A DNA stretch of 39,071 nucleotides from Clostridia bacterium. GTDB taxonomy: Bacteria > Bacillota > Clostridia > Oscillospirales > CAG-272. The notes under the pieces were generated by a model that was not told the origin of the DNA, did no database searches, and was given only the letters and a program-made list of their open reading frames with translations. Each line of letters begins with the position of its first letter. Position 1 is the stretch's first letter. A program made the position numbers and the translations under genes. Shown here piece after piece: positions 14,729-24,767 of this stretch. The stretch spans positions 1 through 39,071 of the forward strand of contig JAFWTH010000117.1 in NCBI GenBank assembly GCA_017518975.1, given 5' to 3'.

Positions 14729-15808
14729 TCACCTGAAGAAGAAGTACGCGAGCAAGGACGCTATCGCTCCGAGACCGACCGTCCATCCTCCGAAGTACAG
14801 CCACGATTTCAGCTTGCTTATCGGGAGTTCCCCAACGACTTTTCCGGTCTGTCCGTTGACCGCGAACCGGTAGTTCTTTTCTTTGTAGTTCACGTTCAGA
14901 ACGTAAACGGGGAGAAGCACGTATTTTACCGTCGGGTGGGTGAGGTTCATCAGACTTTTTCTGACCGTCACGGTAGTGAAGTCGCTCGCCTCCGAACGGA
15001 TGACGCTCTCCGCGCTGTTCACCATCCTCTCGTTCGCGCGCGGGATACTCACGTCGGGATCCTCGTCGAACCGGTCGGCGAGGAAGCCGGACAGATACAC
15101 GGGGTCGAACGGTACCATCTCGGAATAGTCGAACGGCTCCAGCGCGTCCATGACGTCGTTGTCCATCTTCGTCGACGCGTCTACGGGGATCCCCTCGAAA
15201 TCCATGGATCCGCTGACGCTGAGAAGGAAGTGCCTGGTCTCCGTGTAATCGTATCGTGAGTCGGACCACATCCTCACCTTCGTCGCGTCCATGACCATCG
15301 TTCCGTCCATCCCCGCGTTGAAGAGCCAGAACGGAACGTAAACGCCCTTGATCTTGTCGAGCGTGTGCAGATCCTTGAAGTTTCCGGGAAGAAGCTTTTT
15401 GCCCTTGAAATGATCCATGACCGATGCGATCGCGCGGTTTTTGTCGATCTTGAACGGGATGACCCCGCCGGGTTTCAGACCGCCTTCGAGGCGGTCTGTT
15501 ATGACGATCTCGTTTTCACAGTACGGGCAGCGGGTCGCCGCGGTCGTCGCGTCCGTTTCCACGGTCGCTCCGCACGAACGGCAGACGTACACCACGCTGT
15601 CCTCGATCTTCTCGCCGTTTTCGGTGAGACTTTCTTTATAGTTGCCCCAGTCGAACTCCGCTTCCTGTCTGTCGTATGAGTCCATCATCTCGATGACCTC
15701 GGGATCGTATTCGTTCGAACACGAATCGCAGACGAGCTTGCCCGACGGGTCGTACCTGAGCGGCGCGCTGCACGAAGGACATTTATACGATTCAAGTCTA
15801 TCGCTCAT
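14729..15808 (-). CDS. TFIIB-type zinc ribbon membrane-anchored protein
   Basis: This 359-residue protein has two zinc ribbons at the N-terminus: Cys10/Cys13/Cys27/Cys30 and Cys75/Cys78/Cys93/Cys96. A long beta-rich domain contains KGVYVPFWLFNAG and YVLLPVYVLNVNYKEKNYRFAVNGQTG. It ends in one C-terminal membrane helix (GLGAIASLLAYFFF). The YxPFW and LPVY blocks are shared by a widespread family of bacterial zinc-ribbon membrane proteins, often beside TPM-domain genes. The function is unknown. It is the first gene of the operon and has its own promoter. Confidence 0.8.
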   Translation of the reverse strand: MSDRLESYKCPSCSAPLRYDPSGKLVCDSCSNEYDPEVIEMMDSYDRQEAEFDWGNYKESLTENGEKIEDSVVYVCRSCGATVETDATTAATRCPYCENEIVITDRLEGGLKPGGVIPFKIDKNRAIASVMDHFKGKKLLPGNFKDLHTLDKIKGVYVPFWLFNAGMDGTMVMDATKVRMWSDSRYDYTETRHFLLSVSGSMDFEGIPVDASTKMDNDVMDALEPFDYSEMVPFDPVYLSGFLADRFDEDPDVSIPRANERMVNSAESVIRSEASDFTTVTVRKSLMNLTHPTVKYVLLPVYVLNVNYKEKNYRFAVNGQTGKVVGELPISKLKSWLYFGGWTVGLGAIASLLAYFFFR

Positions 15809-15906
15809 CGTCTTTTTTCCTTTCCGTTCTGTCGTTGAACAGGCATATTCCCCGTATCTCCGAAAGCGGGGAATGATGCGCTGATATACTGTATTAATTC
15901 AAATCA

Positions 15907-15936
15907 AGTATATCACATGGACGTCGCCCGTGTCAA
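15907..15936 (-). promoter_or_regulatory. Promoter of zinc-ribbon/TPM/GH36 operon
   Basis: Reverse strand TTGACA (15936-15931), 18-base spacer, TATACT (15912-15907). A CCCCG/CGGGG hairpin follows in the leader (15850-15872). Confidence 0.8.
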
Positions 15937-15949
15937 TCGGGATTATGTG

Positions 15950-15984
15950 AAAACCGCCCCGCGGGACGGTATCCCGCGAGGCGG
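15950..15984 (-). terminator. Terminator of the giant SLH gene
   Basis: Reverse strand CCGCCTCGCGGGA, loop TACCG, TCCCGCGGGGCGG, then TTTT: a 13-bp stem with one G-T pair. It lies 16 bases after the stop codon. Confidence 0.82.
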
Positions 15985-15999
15985 CAAATGATCGGGACA

Positions 16000-18900
16000 T
16001 CAGTTTTTCGCTCTGTACAGGAACGTTACGATCTGTCCTCTCGTGCAGACGTTTTTGGGCGAGAACTCCGTTTTGCTCGTTCCCGTTGTGATCCCTTTCT
16101 CGACCGCCCAAAGAACGGCGCCGTAGTAGTAATCGCCTGATTTGACGTCCTTGAACGGGTTTTTCGAACTCTTCGGATCGGGCTCTCCGTTCGCTCTGTA
16201 CAGGAACGTTACGATTTGTCCTCTCGTGCAGACGTCTTTCGGGGAGAACGTCGTCGCGCTCGTCCCGGTAGTGACTCCTTTCTCCACCGCCCAGAGAACC
16301 GCTTCGTAGAAGTAGTCTCCCGGCTTTACGTCCTTGAAGGGGTTCTTTGTTCCGGAGGGCTCCGGTTCGCCCGCCGCGCGCCACAGGAACGTAACGACCT
16401 GACCGCGCGTACACCCTTCGTTCGGGGAGAACGTCGTCGCGCTCGTCCCGTTGGTAACGTTATTCGCGACAGCCCACGCGACGGCGTCAGCGTAATAAGC
16501 GTCCTCGGAGACGTCTTTGAACGCCGGGAGAGGCGGATCGCAGAAGAACGAGAACGATACCGTCCTGCCGTCTTCGTATCCGAAACGGACGGCGTACGCT
16601 CTGAGCGTCGTATCCTCCGTGATGACGATCGGTCCCGTGTAAAGCGTTCTCGCGGGGCTCTCCGTGTCGCACGGACACGTCCCGTCGAGCGTGTAGTAAA
16701 TTTTGACGCCCTCGGTCTTGCAGGAGAGTGTTATGCCCGTACCGTACGGTACGCGGGACCCGTTCTCCGCGCTCGCCGTGACGGCGGCGCAGACGAGACG
16801 CTCGGGGGCTTCCGTGACATCGACGTCGGCGTAGAACGCGCAGACCGTGCCGGCGTACGTAGTGACGCCGTTGACGCGCACACTGTACGATGAATTCCTG
16901 TCAAGCGGCACGGTCGCCTCCGCCGCCATCGTCAGACCTTCTTCGGCTTCGAGAGGCGAGAAGGAGACGCCGTCAAGCGTTTCGCCGTCGCACTCAAGCG
17001 TAATCAGCCCGGCATCGATATCCGACGCCCTGACCGGCTTCGAGAACTCAAGACGCAGTCCGTTCTCCGTGAGTACGGAAGTCACCTCGAACGGATCGGT
17101 GCTGATCATGTTTTGGTTGACGTCGAGCCAGACGGGCGGGACGTCCATTTCACCGGAATAAACCGCCTCTCCGCCGTTGTAACCCTCTTTGAAGTATCTG
17201 ACGCGCCACGTGCCGTCCGGGACGTCCCAGCGGTAGAAGCCGCTCGCGTCCGTCACGTATTCCGCTTTCTGATCGTTGTAGTCCGGCGCTTCCTCCCAGA
17301 GCTTCCACTCGCCGCCGTCGAGATATTCGATCGAAACGGTGACGCCCTCGAGAGGATTCGAAAGCAGTCCCTCGTATACGGTACCGGACGGGTCTATGAT
17401 CCTCTTCGGCTTGACCTTGACGGGAGCGGGATCGACGAGCGTGTAGTTCTTCGAGCGCTCCTTGAGCCAGTCGGTGAGATCGACCGGATCGGGTTTGTGC
17501 TCTTCGCACGCGTCCGGATCGTATTTCCCGTACGCTTTTCTCATCGCCGTCTCGGCTTTGTAGTACGCCTGCCATGCGGCGGTGTCGTCGAAGAACTTCT
17601 GATTGTCTCTCGCGAGATCCTTGTTCTTGTCGTTTATCGCTCCTATGACCGTGCCGGCGAACGGGATCGGAATGAAACCCGTCGCGGAGACGGCGATATT
17701 GAATCCCGAGAGCGCTTTGTAGCTGATATTGCTGTTTGAGAGGACCTCGGCGAAATCGAAGTCCGCCATCTTTCTTATCGTTGCCAGCGAGGACCGGACG
17801 GATCCCGCTCCTCCTTTGTAGCACGTCAGTTTCGATTCGTAGTACGCGAGCGATTTATCGAGATTTCCTTTCAGCTCGGCGATGAGTTTTTCCATTGCCG
17901 ACTCGGCTTTTCTGTCCTCTTTGCCTTCGAGCGCGGCGGTCATTCCGACGGAGGCGACGTTAAGCACCGTTCCGAATCCCTCGGCGAATCCTTTGGCGAT
18001 CTTTGCGGCTGATGCGCTCTTCGCGAAAAGGTGTCCGGAGTCGACGAGCGCCTCGGGAGCGTTTGTCGACAGGTCGAGCATAAGGCCTCCGACGGTCTCC
18101 TTCGTGCTTTGGCTTACGCTGAACGAGCCGCCGTCTCCGCCTCCCGCGCGCACTGCCGCGGAGCGTACCGCCCGGAGGACGGGAGAGCCTGACGCGGTCC
18201 ATCCTTCGGGGATCGCCGATACGTCGACGAGCATCGACCACGCCGTCTCAAGGACGATATCCGCGGTTCCGTCTTCGTTCAGAACGACGTACGCCTTCTC
18301 GTCCGCACCCGCGTATTTTATGAAGCTGCCTCCGCCGAACGAACGCGAGAGCGAACCGCTCTTTTCAGAGAGTTCCGCGATCGCCTCAGCGGTATCCGAG
18401 GCTGCGACCGGTTTGATCTCGATCTCGTTTTCTATCGAGAAGTGCGCCCCGCCCGAGTAGGGCAGGACGACGGGGACGTCCTCGTCGACCGTAGGGTCGT
18501 ACGCGCTTTCGATCTCGCTGAGCGAAAGGCCGTCGAAGTTGAATTCGGCGAAATCGCACTCGAGCGCGCCGTTCAGCACGTACGGTTCGTCCATTTCAGC
18601 CACGGAGCGCGCGAACTCGCGGAACTCCGCGGCATCCGCCGCGGTCCCGCTGAACGAAGCGGGCCCGTCGTCGGGAAGCGCCGGCTCGTAAAGCGGAGTC
18701 AGATCGTAGTCGACCGACATCGCGCCGTAATTCGCCGCGTTGTAGACCGTGTAGTACCGCGTGGAGTACGGAACGTCCTTCTCGTCGATCCCGAGTTCGT
18801 CGATCTTCAGATCGAACGTTTTTTCATCGAGCGCGATGAAGTCGTATTCGTACGAGAACTTGCTCTTATCCGGCGCGACCGTCAGATACGGGTCGCGCAC

Positions 18901-21900
18901 CCGCCGCGCGTCGGTAAGACCGTATCCGTCTGCGGCGACGTCGTCAAATTCTATCTCGACGCAGACGCCGGTAAACATGTAACCCGAGTCGAACGTGAGG
19001 ATCGCCGAGTCGAGCGCGGGGAACGATCCTGTCTCGTCGGGATATCCCGTGACCTCGCACCGGTTGTCGTTGAAAACCCAGTATATCTTTATCTTCGACG
19101 GCACGACGCCGGAGGACACGTATTCGGTCCGCCCCTGCCCGAGCAGGCTGCCGTCAGAGTCGCGGAATGTGACCGTGAACGTGTCGGATGAGCCGTCCGT
19201 CGGATAGTCGAGCATCGTTTTCCAGTACCCGTATCTTGATACGGAGATCGTCTGAGTGAGCGTTCTGTCCGGATCACGCTCGGACGTTACCGTCGCCGTG
19301 ATATCGCGATTCCCGGCTCCGCGTCCGGACGCGGGCGCCGTCGGTCTCAGCGTCGTCCCTCTGACCGAGAACGAGAACGTCTCGACCGTGCAGACGCCGC
19401 GGCAGTAATCGTATTTCGAATGATCGACCGCTCCCCGTTCGACGTCGAGATGTGCGGAGATCCCGGTCCCGTCCGCGGAAACTTTGCCCGACACCATGAC
19501 GACGCCGGAGACGGTCGAGTCGCTCTCGGGGATAACCAGATCATCCGTGCCGTTGACCGTCGGCGCGACCGGTCTGCCGTCCCCGTCGTGTAAAGACGCG
19601 CTGACCGAGTCGATCACGAAGCGGCTTCCGAAAGTGTTGAGGTCGAGCGTCCTTTGGGACAGCGTCCCTCCGGGAACGCACGCGAAGTGAACGGCGAAAG
19701 TGACTCTCTCGCCGGCGAGCGCGGCGTCCTTGTCGGGAGTCACCGTTATCGACTGGATACCCGGCGCGCCCGACACGGGCTCCGCCGGAAGATCGAGACG
19801 CACCGCGGCGTCAGTTTCCGTCAGCGTCACGCCGCGGAGGACCGCGCCGCAGACCGTCGCGGGTACCGAGACGGCGCCGCCCGAGGAGAACTGTCTTTCA
19901 AGCTGCGCCTGCTCTTCTCCCGTGCCGACGTACATGAGCATATCGTAATCCCCGTAGGGAAGACCGTCTATGTTATGGGAAAGGACCGCCCCGTCGTTTC
20001 CGTAAGGCAGCTCGAACGACTGACTGTAAAGCGAGCCGTCCTGTACGCCCCGGAACACGTAGGTGAGCGTGTCGGGTCTGACGGCGCGTCCCGTGCGCAG
20101 CTCGACGCGCGGCGTATCGGCGATACGAAGTCCCCTGATCTCTGCGGGGATGACGCCTCCGTCCTCGTCTTCGATCGCGCTGACGGTCCAGCGTACGTTT
20201 CCTTGGCCGTTACGGGCTATTTTCAGCTGTGATGAGATCCCGTCCGCGGTGATGCTCCCGTTCTCGTCGCATGGGACGGTATAGAAGACCTGACCGGATA
20301 TGAGTTTTGCGCTCTCGCCCTCGTAATCATGTACCGAGGTACCCGAAACGGATCTTTCGGTGAAGCGGGCGTCCGTGCCGAATACGAGTTTCAGTCCGCG
20401 ATCGAAGTCGATGCGCGGATACGGGATACCGCCCACCCTGAATCCCATGGCGACCCCTTCCTGACCGTAGGCGCCGTTCGTCGGGTACGTCAGGATATCG
20501 CCCGGGATGAGAGTCCATTCTCCCGTAACGCGGTCCGAGTAATACACGTCGAAGTCGGCGATGAGTCCGCTGCGGTACGCCGAGGATCCCGAGCCGAGCT
20601 CGTCCGAGAAGAGCAGCACCTCGAGGTCGAGAAAGACCGAGCGCACGTAAGTGAGCGTAGGCAGGCCGTCGGGGCCCGTCCCGTTTTCGGGAACGGTGAA
20701 TTCCACGGGATCGCCGATCACGTCGAGGTCGGTCGAGCCGACGATGCGCATCGTATGCGTCTCTCCCGTTTCAAGACCGCGAAGATCGAGCTGACCCGTG
20801 CTGTGATACCACGTTGTGAACCTGCCGTTTTCAAGCTCGAAGTTCACATCGCCGGTCGGAGTCGATCCGTCCTCAGCCGACACGACCCTGACGTATGCGA
20901 AATCGTCGCCGAGCCCCCTGACCTCTATCGTTCCGCGAACGGAGAGCTCCGCGCCGGGGACGAATCGGAATCCGTCGTCCGAGAGGATCTCCCCTCCTTC
21001 ATACGGGATAAAAGCGAGCGACGTATCGGCGGGGAGGAGTCTTATCACGACGTCTCCCGGGTATCCGGTGGCCTTCTCGATGAAGAAGGTAGAGACACCG
21101 TCCCCGGACGCCGCGGCGGTGACGGTCGGCTGCGCGCCGATCACGAGGCCTTTATTGAACGCCGAGCAGGACAGCGCAAAGTCGTTATCGTCCGTCGCTG
21201 CCGTCAGCTTTATTTTGTCGGGAAGCGAAGACGCCGCGACGAAAATCGAGCCGCTTTCGGTCTCAAAGTCGGCGAGCGAGCCCTTCATAACGAAAGGTTC
21301 GCTTCCGATACGGAAGGTGACTTCCGCCTTCCCGAGAACGTCTCTCTCGACCGTTCCTTTCAGAGCGCCTCCCGACGGAGTGAACTCAAAGGAATTGCGG
21401 CCGTATTTCGCCGTCGCTCCGTCGAATGACGCCGAGAGGGGATAGTCCGCGGTCGGCAGGACGAGCCTGTAGACCGACGCGACCCCGAGACCGCCGAGAT
21501 CGACCGTATCGAGCGTCATCGGCGATCCGTCGAACCGGCAGGAGAACGTGACGGACAGTAAAGCCGCCGCGTCCTCGGGGATCTCGAGATCGCCCCTGAA
21601 ACCGTCCGTCTTCGTGAGCGTCGCGGAGACGGACCCCTCGGCGCCTGAAATATCGGTATAGTTCAGCGTCGCCGTGACCGACGTCACGTCTGCGGTAACG
21701 TCGGCGTCCGGCGTGAAGACCGGCTCGAGCGCGCCCGTTTTGCCCTCCGCCGTCGTCAGGATCCCGCTTTTGACAGAAGCGTCTTTAAGCGAGTATGAGC
21801 CGACTCCGCGGAACGGAGCCAGCGGATCGTTCACGCGGACTGGGACCGTGCCGGCAGATTCTTTCTCTCCCGCGGAAGCCGTGAGCGTGAAATACCAGGG

Positions 21901-24042
21901 ACTCTGTCCCCACGCGGCGCGGTCGATCGGGACGGATATTCCCGTCGCGGTCTTCGCGGCGGTCGCGACAAGGGCGCGGCCCCATCCGTCCGCATCCGTT
22001 CTGTATATACTGAATCCCGTGAGTCCGTCGAACGAAAGGACATCCCACGAGAACGTTACCGAATTATCTTCGGCACTTGCCGAAAAACCTGTCGGAGTCT
22101 CGACCGCAGTATCGCCGCCCATGGGAACGAGCGCGGTCGCGGACGCGGTGAATTCGACCGACTGATCTCTCCTGAACGTCGCGGTCGCAATCATCTCTTT
22201 TGAGGCGGACGGGGCGGTGAACGTGAAGTACGTTGAGGTATTTGTCCCCGCATCCGTTACGGGCGAGCCGTCGCTCCAGACCGTGTCGGTCGTCATAAAG
22301 GCGAAGTCCTCTTCGCTGACAAGGACGATGCCCGTGAGGCGGTAATCTCCGACGGTAAGCAAAAGGTCGCCGCGGACGGTCTCTCCCTCGGAAAACGGTC
22401 CGGCCTCTCCCGTCTCGGCCGACGTGAATACGAGTTCGGACGAGTAGGCGTCCGCTCCGAGATCACGTGACGGAACGGTGAGAGATACGTCGCTCCTGAT
22501 CGGGCCGGTCTCTTTTTCCCAGAACATGATCTTCGACTCCGCGAGCTCGCCGCCCGCCGCTGCGATACAGGCCTTGCCGTAATCGCCTGGCTTTATTCTG
22601 AGATCGCGCGTTACGTACGACACGGTATGGGATTCCATGTCAAAATCGTAAGTAACGAGCTGTGAGGAAACGACGGCAGAACCGAGATCTCCTCCCGTAA
22701 GGAAGGCGGTCAGCGATACGGTATCGGCGTCGTCGAGGCCGTCCTCGCACGCAGAGACGGTGACGAATCTTCTTCCGGAGGTGAAATCGACGGAAGCGCC
22801 CGACCGTCCGACCGTGACCTTTTCCCAGTCCGCGAACGGTTCGACGCCGACCCCCGTCACGATCTCGGAGGAGGCGTCGGCGGAAGTCGTGACGAGCATC
22901 CCGCCCTGCGACACGTAAAACGGTACGCCGTCGGGGACAGCCCCGCAATGATCGCTCGGGAAACCGACGCCCGCGTCTGGAACGCCTGATTCGTTCCCGT
23001 ATTCGTACTCTTCACCGTCGGCTCCCTCGTCGTTTTCGGGAAGAGCGGGGATCGTATGACCGTCCGCGATGAAGTATGCGCGCACTTCGGAGAAGCCGTC
23101 GACCGGCCCGTAAGTTACCTGGTCGTACGTCTGACCGATCGGGACGGGCGTGACTTCGAGCGGGACACACCCGTCGAAGAAATCCGCTCCGACGGCGAAG
23201 CCCGACGCCATATCCGCCTCGGTCAGGCGGCGCAGAACGGTGCGATACGCCGGGTCGCCGTCCGAGGGGTTCCCTCCCCCTCCGCTTCCGCCCGAAACGG
23301 ACGGGGGAGTATATCCGGGAGGCGCGTAATCGGGAAATTGGATCATCATTTCGATCATTCCGCGCTTGGCGGAAAGATCGTAATTGAAATACGGACTTGA
23401 GTAATCCAAATACGCGTCGAAGTAGTCGCCGACGGTATCCGCGGCGATCTCGTCGTAGTCGTCGTAATCCGGGTCGTACCAGTCGTCGGCTTGCGCGCGC
23501 AGTTCTTCAACGGAGAACTTATCGAGCCACGCTCCTTCTTCCTCGTCGTCGTTCCATACCCAGAAAGCGTCCTCTTCGAGCAGATCGCCGTACCACGTGA
23601 ACAGCTCCTCTGCGGTCGCGTCGTCGTCGGGTATTCCGAGCGTCGGGACCGCTTTCCCGTACTGTGCGACGTAGTAAAGGTCGAACTCCGCCTCGATCTG
23701 CGCGTCGGTGAGATCTGATGATCCGCCCGAGCCGTCCGACCCGGAGCCGCCGCTCTGCCGCGGGGTATACGACACGACGGCGTAATACTCTGCGCCGCGA
23801 TCGAACAGTTCGTCCGTCGTCGCCCCTGCGCGTAAAGTACCGCCGAGATCGTCCCATTCGACCGCGACGGTCGCGTCCGCACGCGCGTCGAACAGCGTGA
23901 CGAAGAGCGTTCCCTTTTCATACGCTTCCGCGTCGTAGGAGACGGTCCATCTGCCTCCCGCCGCAAAGACGGCAGCGGGAACGAGAGCCGCGAGCATCGA
24001 CAGTATCAATGCCGCCGACACCATTTTTTTGAAATAGTTCAT
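16000..24042 (-). CDS. Giant (2680-residue) secreted SLH-domain surface protein
   Basis: A Sec signal peptide (residues 1-28, ending VPAAVFAAGG) is followed by a Tyr/Asp/Trp-rich acidic segment (about 120-225). A fibronectin-III-like domain lies at about 644-735 (TPTGFSASAEDNSVTFSWD), followed by a long beta-rich central region. A hydrophobic helical block (about 2010-2190) is unusual in such a protein. Then come a carboxypeptidase-regulatory-like domain (about 2215-2296), a Big-like domain (about 2310-2400) and a chitobiase C-terminal-like domain (about 2422-2499, KIYYTLDGTCP). Three SLH repeats (about 2504-2680) should bind the secondary cell-wall polymer. No catalytic domain is recognised, so adhesin or S-layer-associated scaffold is the best guess. 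The start has GGAGG upstream. It is monocistronic. Confidence 0.85.
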   Translation of the reverse strand: MNYFKKMVSAALILSMLAALVPAAVFAAGGRWTVSYDAEAYEKGTLFVTLFDARADATVAVEWDDLGGTLRAGATTDELFDRGAEYYAVVSYTPRQSGGSGSDGSGGSSDLTDAQIEAEFDLYYVAQYGKAVPTLGIPDDDATAEELFTWYGDLLEEDAFWVWNDDEEEGAWLDKFSVEELRAQADDWYDPDYDDYDEIAADTVGDYFDAYLDYSSPYFNYDLSAKRGMIEMMIQFPDYAPPGYTPPSVSGGSGGGGNPSDGDPAYRTVLRRLTEADMASGFAVGADFFDGCVPLEVTPVPIGQTYDQVTYGPVDGFSEVRAYFIADGHTIPALPENDEGADGEEYEYGNESGVPDAGVGFPSDHCGAVPDGVPFYVSQGGMLVTTSADASSEIVTGVGVEPFADWEKVTVGRSGASVDFTSGRRFVTVSACEDGLDDADTVSLTAFLTGGDLGSAVVSSQLVTYDFDMESHTVSYVTRDLRIKPGDYGKACIAAAGGELAESKIMFWEKETGPIRSDVSLTVPSRDLGADAYSSELVFTSAETGEAGPFSEGETVRGDLLLTVGDYRLTGIVLVSEEDFAFMTTDTVWSDGSPVTDAGTNTSTYFTFTAPSASKEMIATATFRRDQSVEFTASATALVPMGGDTAVETPTGFSASAEDNSVTFSWDVLSFDGLTGFSIYRTDADGWGRALVATAAKTATGISVPIDRAAWGQSPWYFTLTASAGEKESAGTVPVRVNDPLAPFRGVGSYSLKDASVKSGILTTAEGKTGALEPVFTPDADVTADVTSVTATLNYTDISGAEGSVSATLTKTDGFRGDLEIPEDAAALLSVTFSCRFDGSPMTLDTVDLGGLGVASVYRLVLPTADYPLSASFDGATAKYGRNSFEFTPSGGALKGTVERDVLGKAEVTFRIGSEPFVMKGSLADFETESGSIFVAASSLPDKIKLTAATDDNDFALSCSAFNKGLVIGAQPTVTAAASGDGVSTFFIEKATGYPGDVVIRLLPADTSLAFIPYEGGEILSDDGFRFVPGAELSVRGTIEVRGLGDDFAYVRVVSAEDGSTPTGDVNFELENGRFTTWYHSTGQLDLRGLETGETHTMRIVGSTDLDVIGDPVEFTVPENGTGPDGLPTLTYVRSVFLDLEVLLFSDELGSGSSAYRSGLIADFDVYYSDRVTGEWTLIPGDILTYPTNGAYGQEGVAMGFRVGGIPYPRIDFDRGLKLVFGTDARFTERSVSGTSVHDYEGESAKLISGQVFYTVPCDENGSITADGISSQLKIARNGQGNVRWTVSAIEDEDGGVIPAEIRGLRIADTPRVELRTGRAVRPDTLTYVFRGVQDGSLYSQSFELPYGNDGAVLSHNIDGLPYGDYDMLMYVGTGEEQAQLERQFSSGGAVSVPATVCGAVLRGVTLTETDAAVRLDLPAEPVSGAPGIQSITVTPDKDAALAGERVTFAVHFACVPGGTLSQRTLDLNTFGSRFVIDSVSASLHDGDGRPVAPTVNGTDDLVIPESDSTVSGVVMVSGKVSADGTGISAHLDVERGAVDHSKYDYCRGVCTVETFSFSVRGTTLRPTAPASGRGAGNRDITATVTSERDPDRTLTQTISVSRYGYWKTMLDYPTDGSSDTFTVTFRDSDGSLLGQGRTEYVSSGVVPSKIKIYWVFNDNRCEVTGYPDETGSFPALDSAILTFDSGYMFTGVCVEIEFDDVAADGYGLTDARRVRDPYLTVAPDKSKFSYEYDFIALDEKTFDLKIDELGIDEKDVPYSTRYYTVYNAANYGAMSVDYDLTPLYEPALPDDGPASFSGTAADAAEFREFARSVAEMDEPYVLNGALECDFAEFNFDGLSLSEIESAYDPTVDEDVPVVLPYSGGAHFSIENEIEIKPVAASDTAEAIAELSEKSGSLSRSFGGGSFIKYAGADEKAYVVLNEDGTADIVLETAWSMLVDVSAIPEGWTASGSPVLRAVRSAAVRAGGGDGGSFSVSQSTKETVGGLMLDLSTNAPEALVDSGHLFAKSASAAKIAKGFAEGFGTVLNVASVGMTAALEGKEDRKAESAMEKLIAELKGNLDKSLAYYESKLTCYKGGAGSVRSSLATIRKMADFDFAEVLSNSNISYKALSGFNIAVSATGFIPIPFAGTVIGAINDKNKDLARDNQKFFDDTAAWQAYYKAETAMRKAYGKYDPDACEEHKPDPVDLTDWLKERSKNYTLVDPAPVKVKPKRIIDPSGTVYEGLLSNPLEGVTVSIEYLDGGEWKLWEEAPDYNDQKAEYVTDASGFYRWDVPDGTWRVRYFKEGYNGGEAVYSGEMDVPPVWLDVNQNMISTDPFEVTSVLTENGLRLEFSKPVRASDIDAGLITLECDGETLDGVSFSPLEAEEGLTMAAEATVPLDRNSSYSVRVNGVTTYAGTVCAFYADVDVTEAPERLVCAAVTASAENGSRVPYGTGITLSCKTEGVKIYYTLDGTCPCDTESPARTLYTGPIVITEDTTLRAYAVRFGYEDGRTVSFSFFCDPPLPAFKDVSEDAYYADAVAWAVANNVTNGTSATTFSPNEGCTRGQVVTFLWRAAGEPEPSGTKNPFKDVKPGDYFYEAVLWAVEKGVTTGTSATTFSPKDVCTRGQIVTFLYRANGEPDPKSSKNPFKDVKSGDYYYGAVLWAVEKGITTGTSKTEFSPKNVCTRGQIVTFLYRAKN

Positions 24043-24111
24043 TACAGTCCTCCGTTTTTCTCCGGCAGATCGCCGACGAGCTGACCGATTTTTGATAAAT
24101 TGTCTAAATGT

Positions 24112-24140
24112 ATAATAACATATATAGCGATATTATTCAA
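24112..24140 (-). promoter_or_regulatory. Promoter of the giant SLH gene
   Basis: Reverse strand TTGAAT (24140-24135), 17-base spacer, TATTAT (24117-24112), in a strongly AT-rich stretch about 70 bases before the start codon. Confidence 0.7.
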
Positions 24141-24167
24141 GTTATAATAAAGAACGGCGTTTTTTAC

Positions 24168-24196
24168 TTGACGGGACGATGACCCCGCGGTAAAAT
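24168..24196 (+). promoter_or_regulatory. Promoter of the nitroreductase operon
   Basis: TTGACG (24168-24173), 17-base spacer, TAAAAT (24191-24196). Divergent from the giant gene promoter. Confidence 0.8.
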
Positions 24197-24232
24197 AGAA
24201 GCGGAAGGATCTGAAAAAAGAAAGGGATAGGA

Positions 24233-24754
24233 ATGAACGAAGTCATAAAAGCGATGCTCGAAAGAAGGAGCGTCCGCAGATTCAAACCCGATATGCCGAA
24301 AAAAGAGGATATCGACTCGATAATTGAGGCGGGTCTTTACGCGCCGAGCGGGATGAACCGCCAGTCGGCGATCATCGTCGCCGTGACGGACAAAAAATTC
24401 CGTAGCAAGCTTGCCGCGGACAACGCGGCGATCATGGGCAGGGAAGGGGAAGATCCGTTTTACGGGGCTCCCGTCGTCCTCATCGTCCTCGCGAGAAAAG
24501 ACGCTTTCACCGGGATCTACGACGGTTCTCTCGTTATGGAGAACCTGATGCTCGCGGCGCACTCTCTCGGCCTCGGAAGCATCTGGATCCACCGCGCGAA
24601 AGAGGAGTTTGAGACGGAAGAATACAAAAGGATCCTCAGGGACCTCGGCGCCGAGGGCGAATACGAGGGCGTCGGTCACTGCGCGATCGGCTACGCCGAC
24701 TGCCCGACCCCCGGACCCGCGCCGAGAAAAGACGGCAGGGTGTTCTATATCTGA
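24233..24754 (+). CDS. Nitroreductase family flavoprotein
   Basis: This 173-residue protein begins with the nitroreductase signature MLERRSVRRFKPD (FMN phosphate-binding Arg residues). It continues with LYAPSGMNRQ and the helix ENLMLAAHSLGLGSIWI, and ends with the FMN-contacting GYA and basic C-terminus. It is an FMN-dependent NAD(P)H oxidoreductase acting on quinones or nitro compounds, with no clear specific substrate. It is of the short type seen in Clostridia. GAAAGGGATAGG precedes the ATG. A TIGR04076 gene follows after 13 bases, probably in one operon. Confidence 0.9.
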   Translation: MNEVIKAMLERRSVRRFKPDMPKKEDIDSIIEAGLYAPSGMNRQSAIIVAVTDKKFRSKLAADNAAIMGREGEDPFYGAPVVLIVLARKDAFTGIYDGSLVMENLMLAAHSLGLGSIWIHRAKEEFETEEYKRILRDLGAEGEYEGVGHCAIGYADCPTPGPAPRKDGRVFYI

Positions 24755-24767
24755 AAAGGATGAAGAT

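Noticed and set aside
20329-21429. 366-codon forward frame within the giant SLH gene
   Set aside because: Shadow of the 2680-codon gene, with no domain and no ribosome-binding site.
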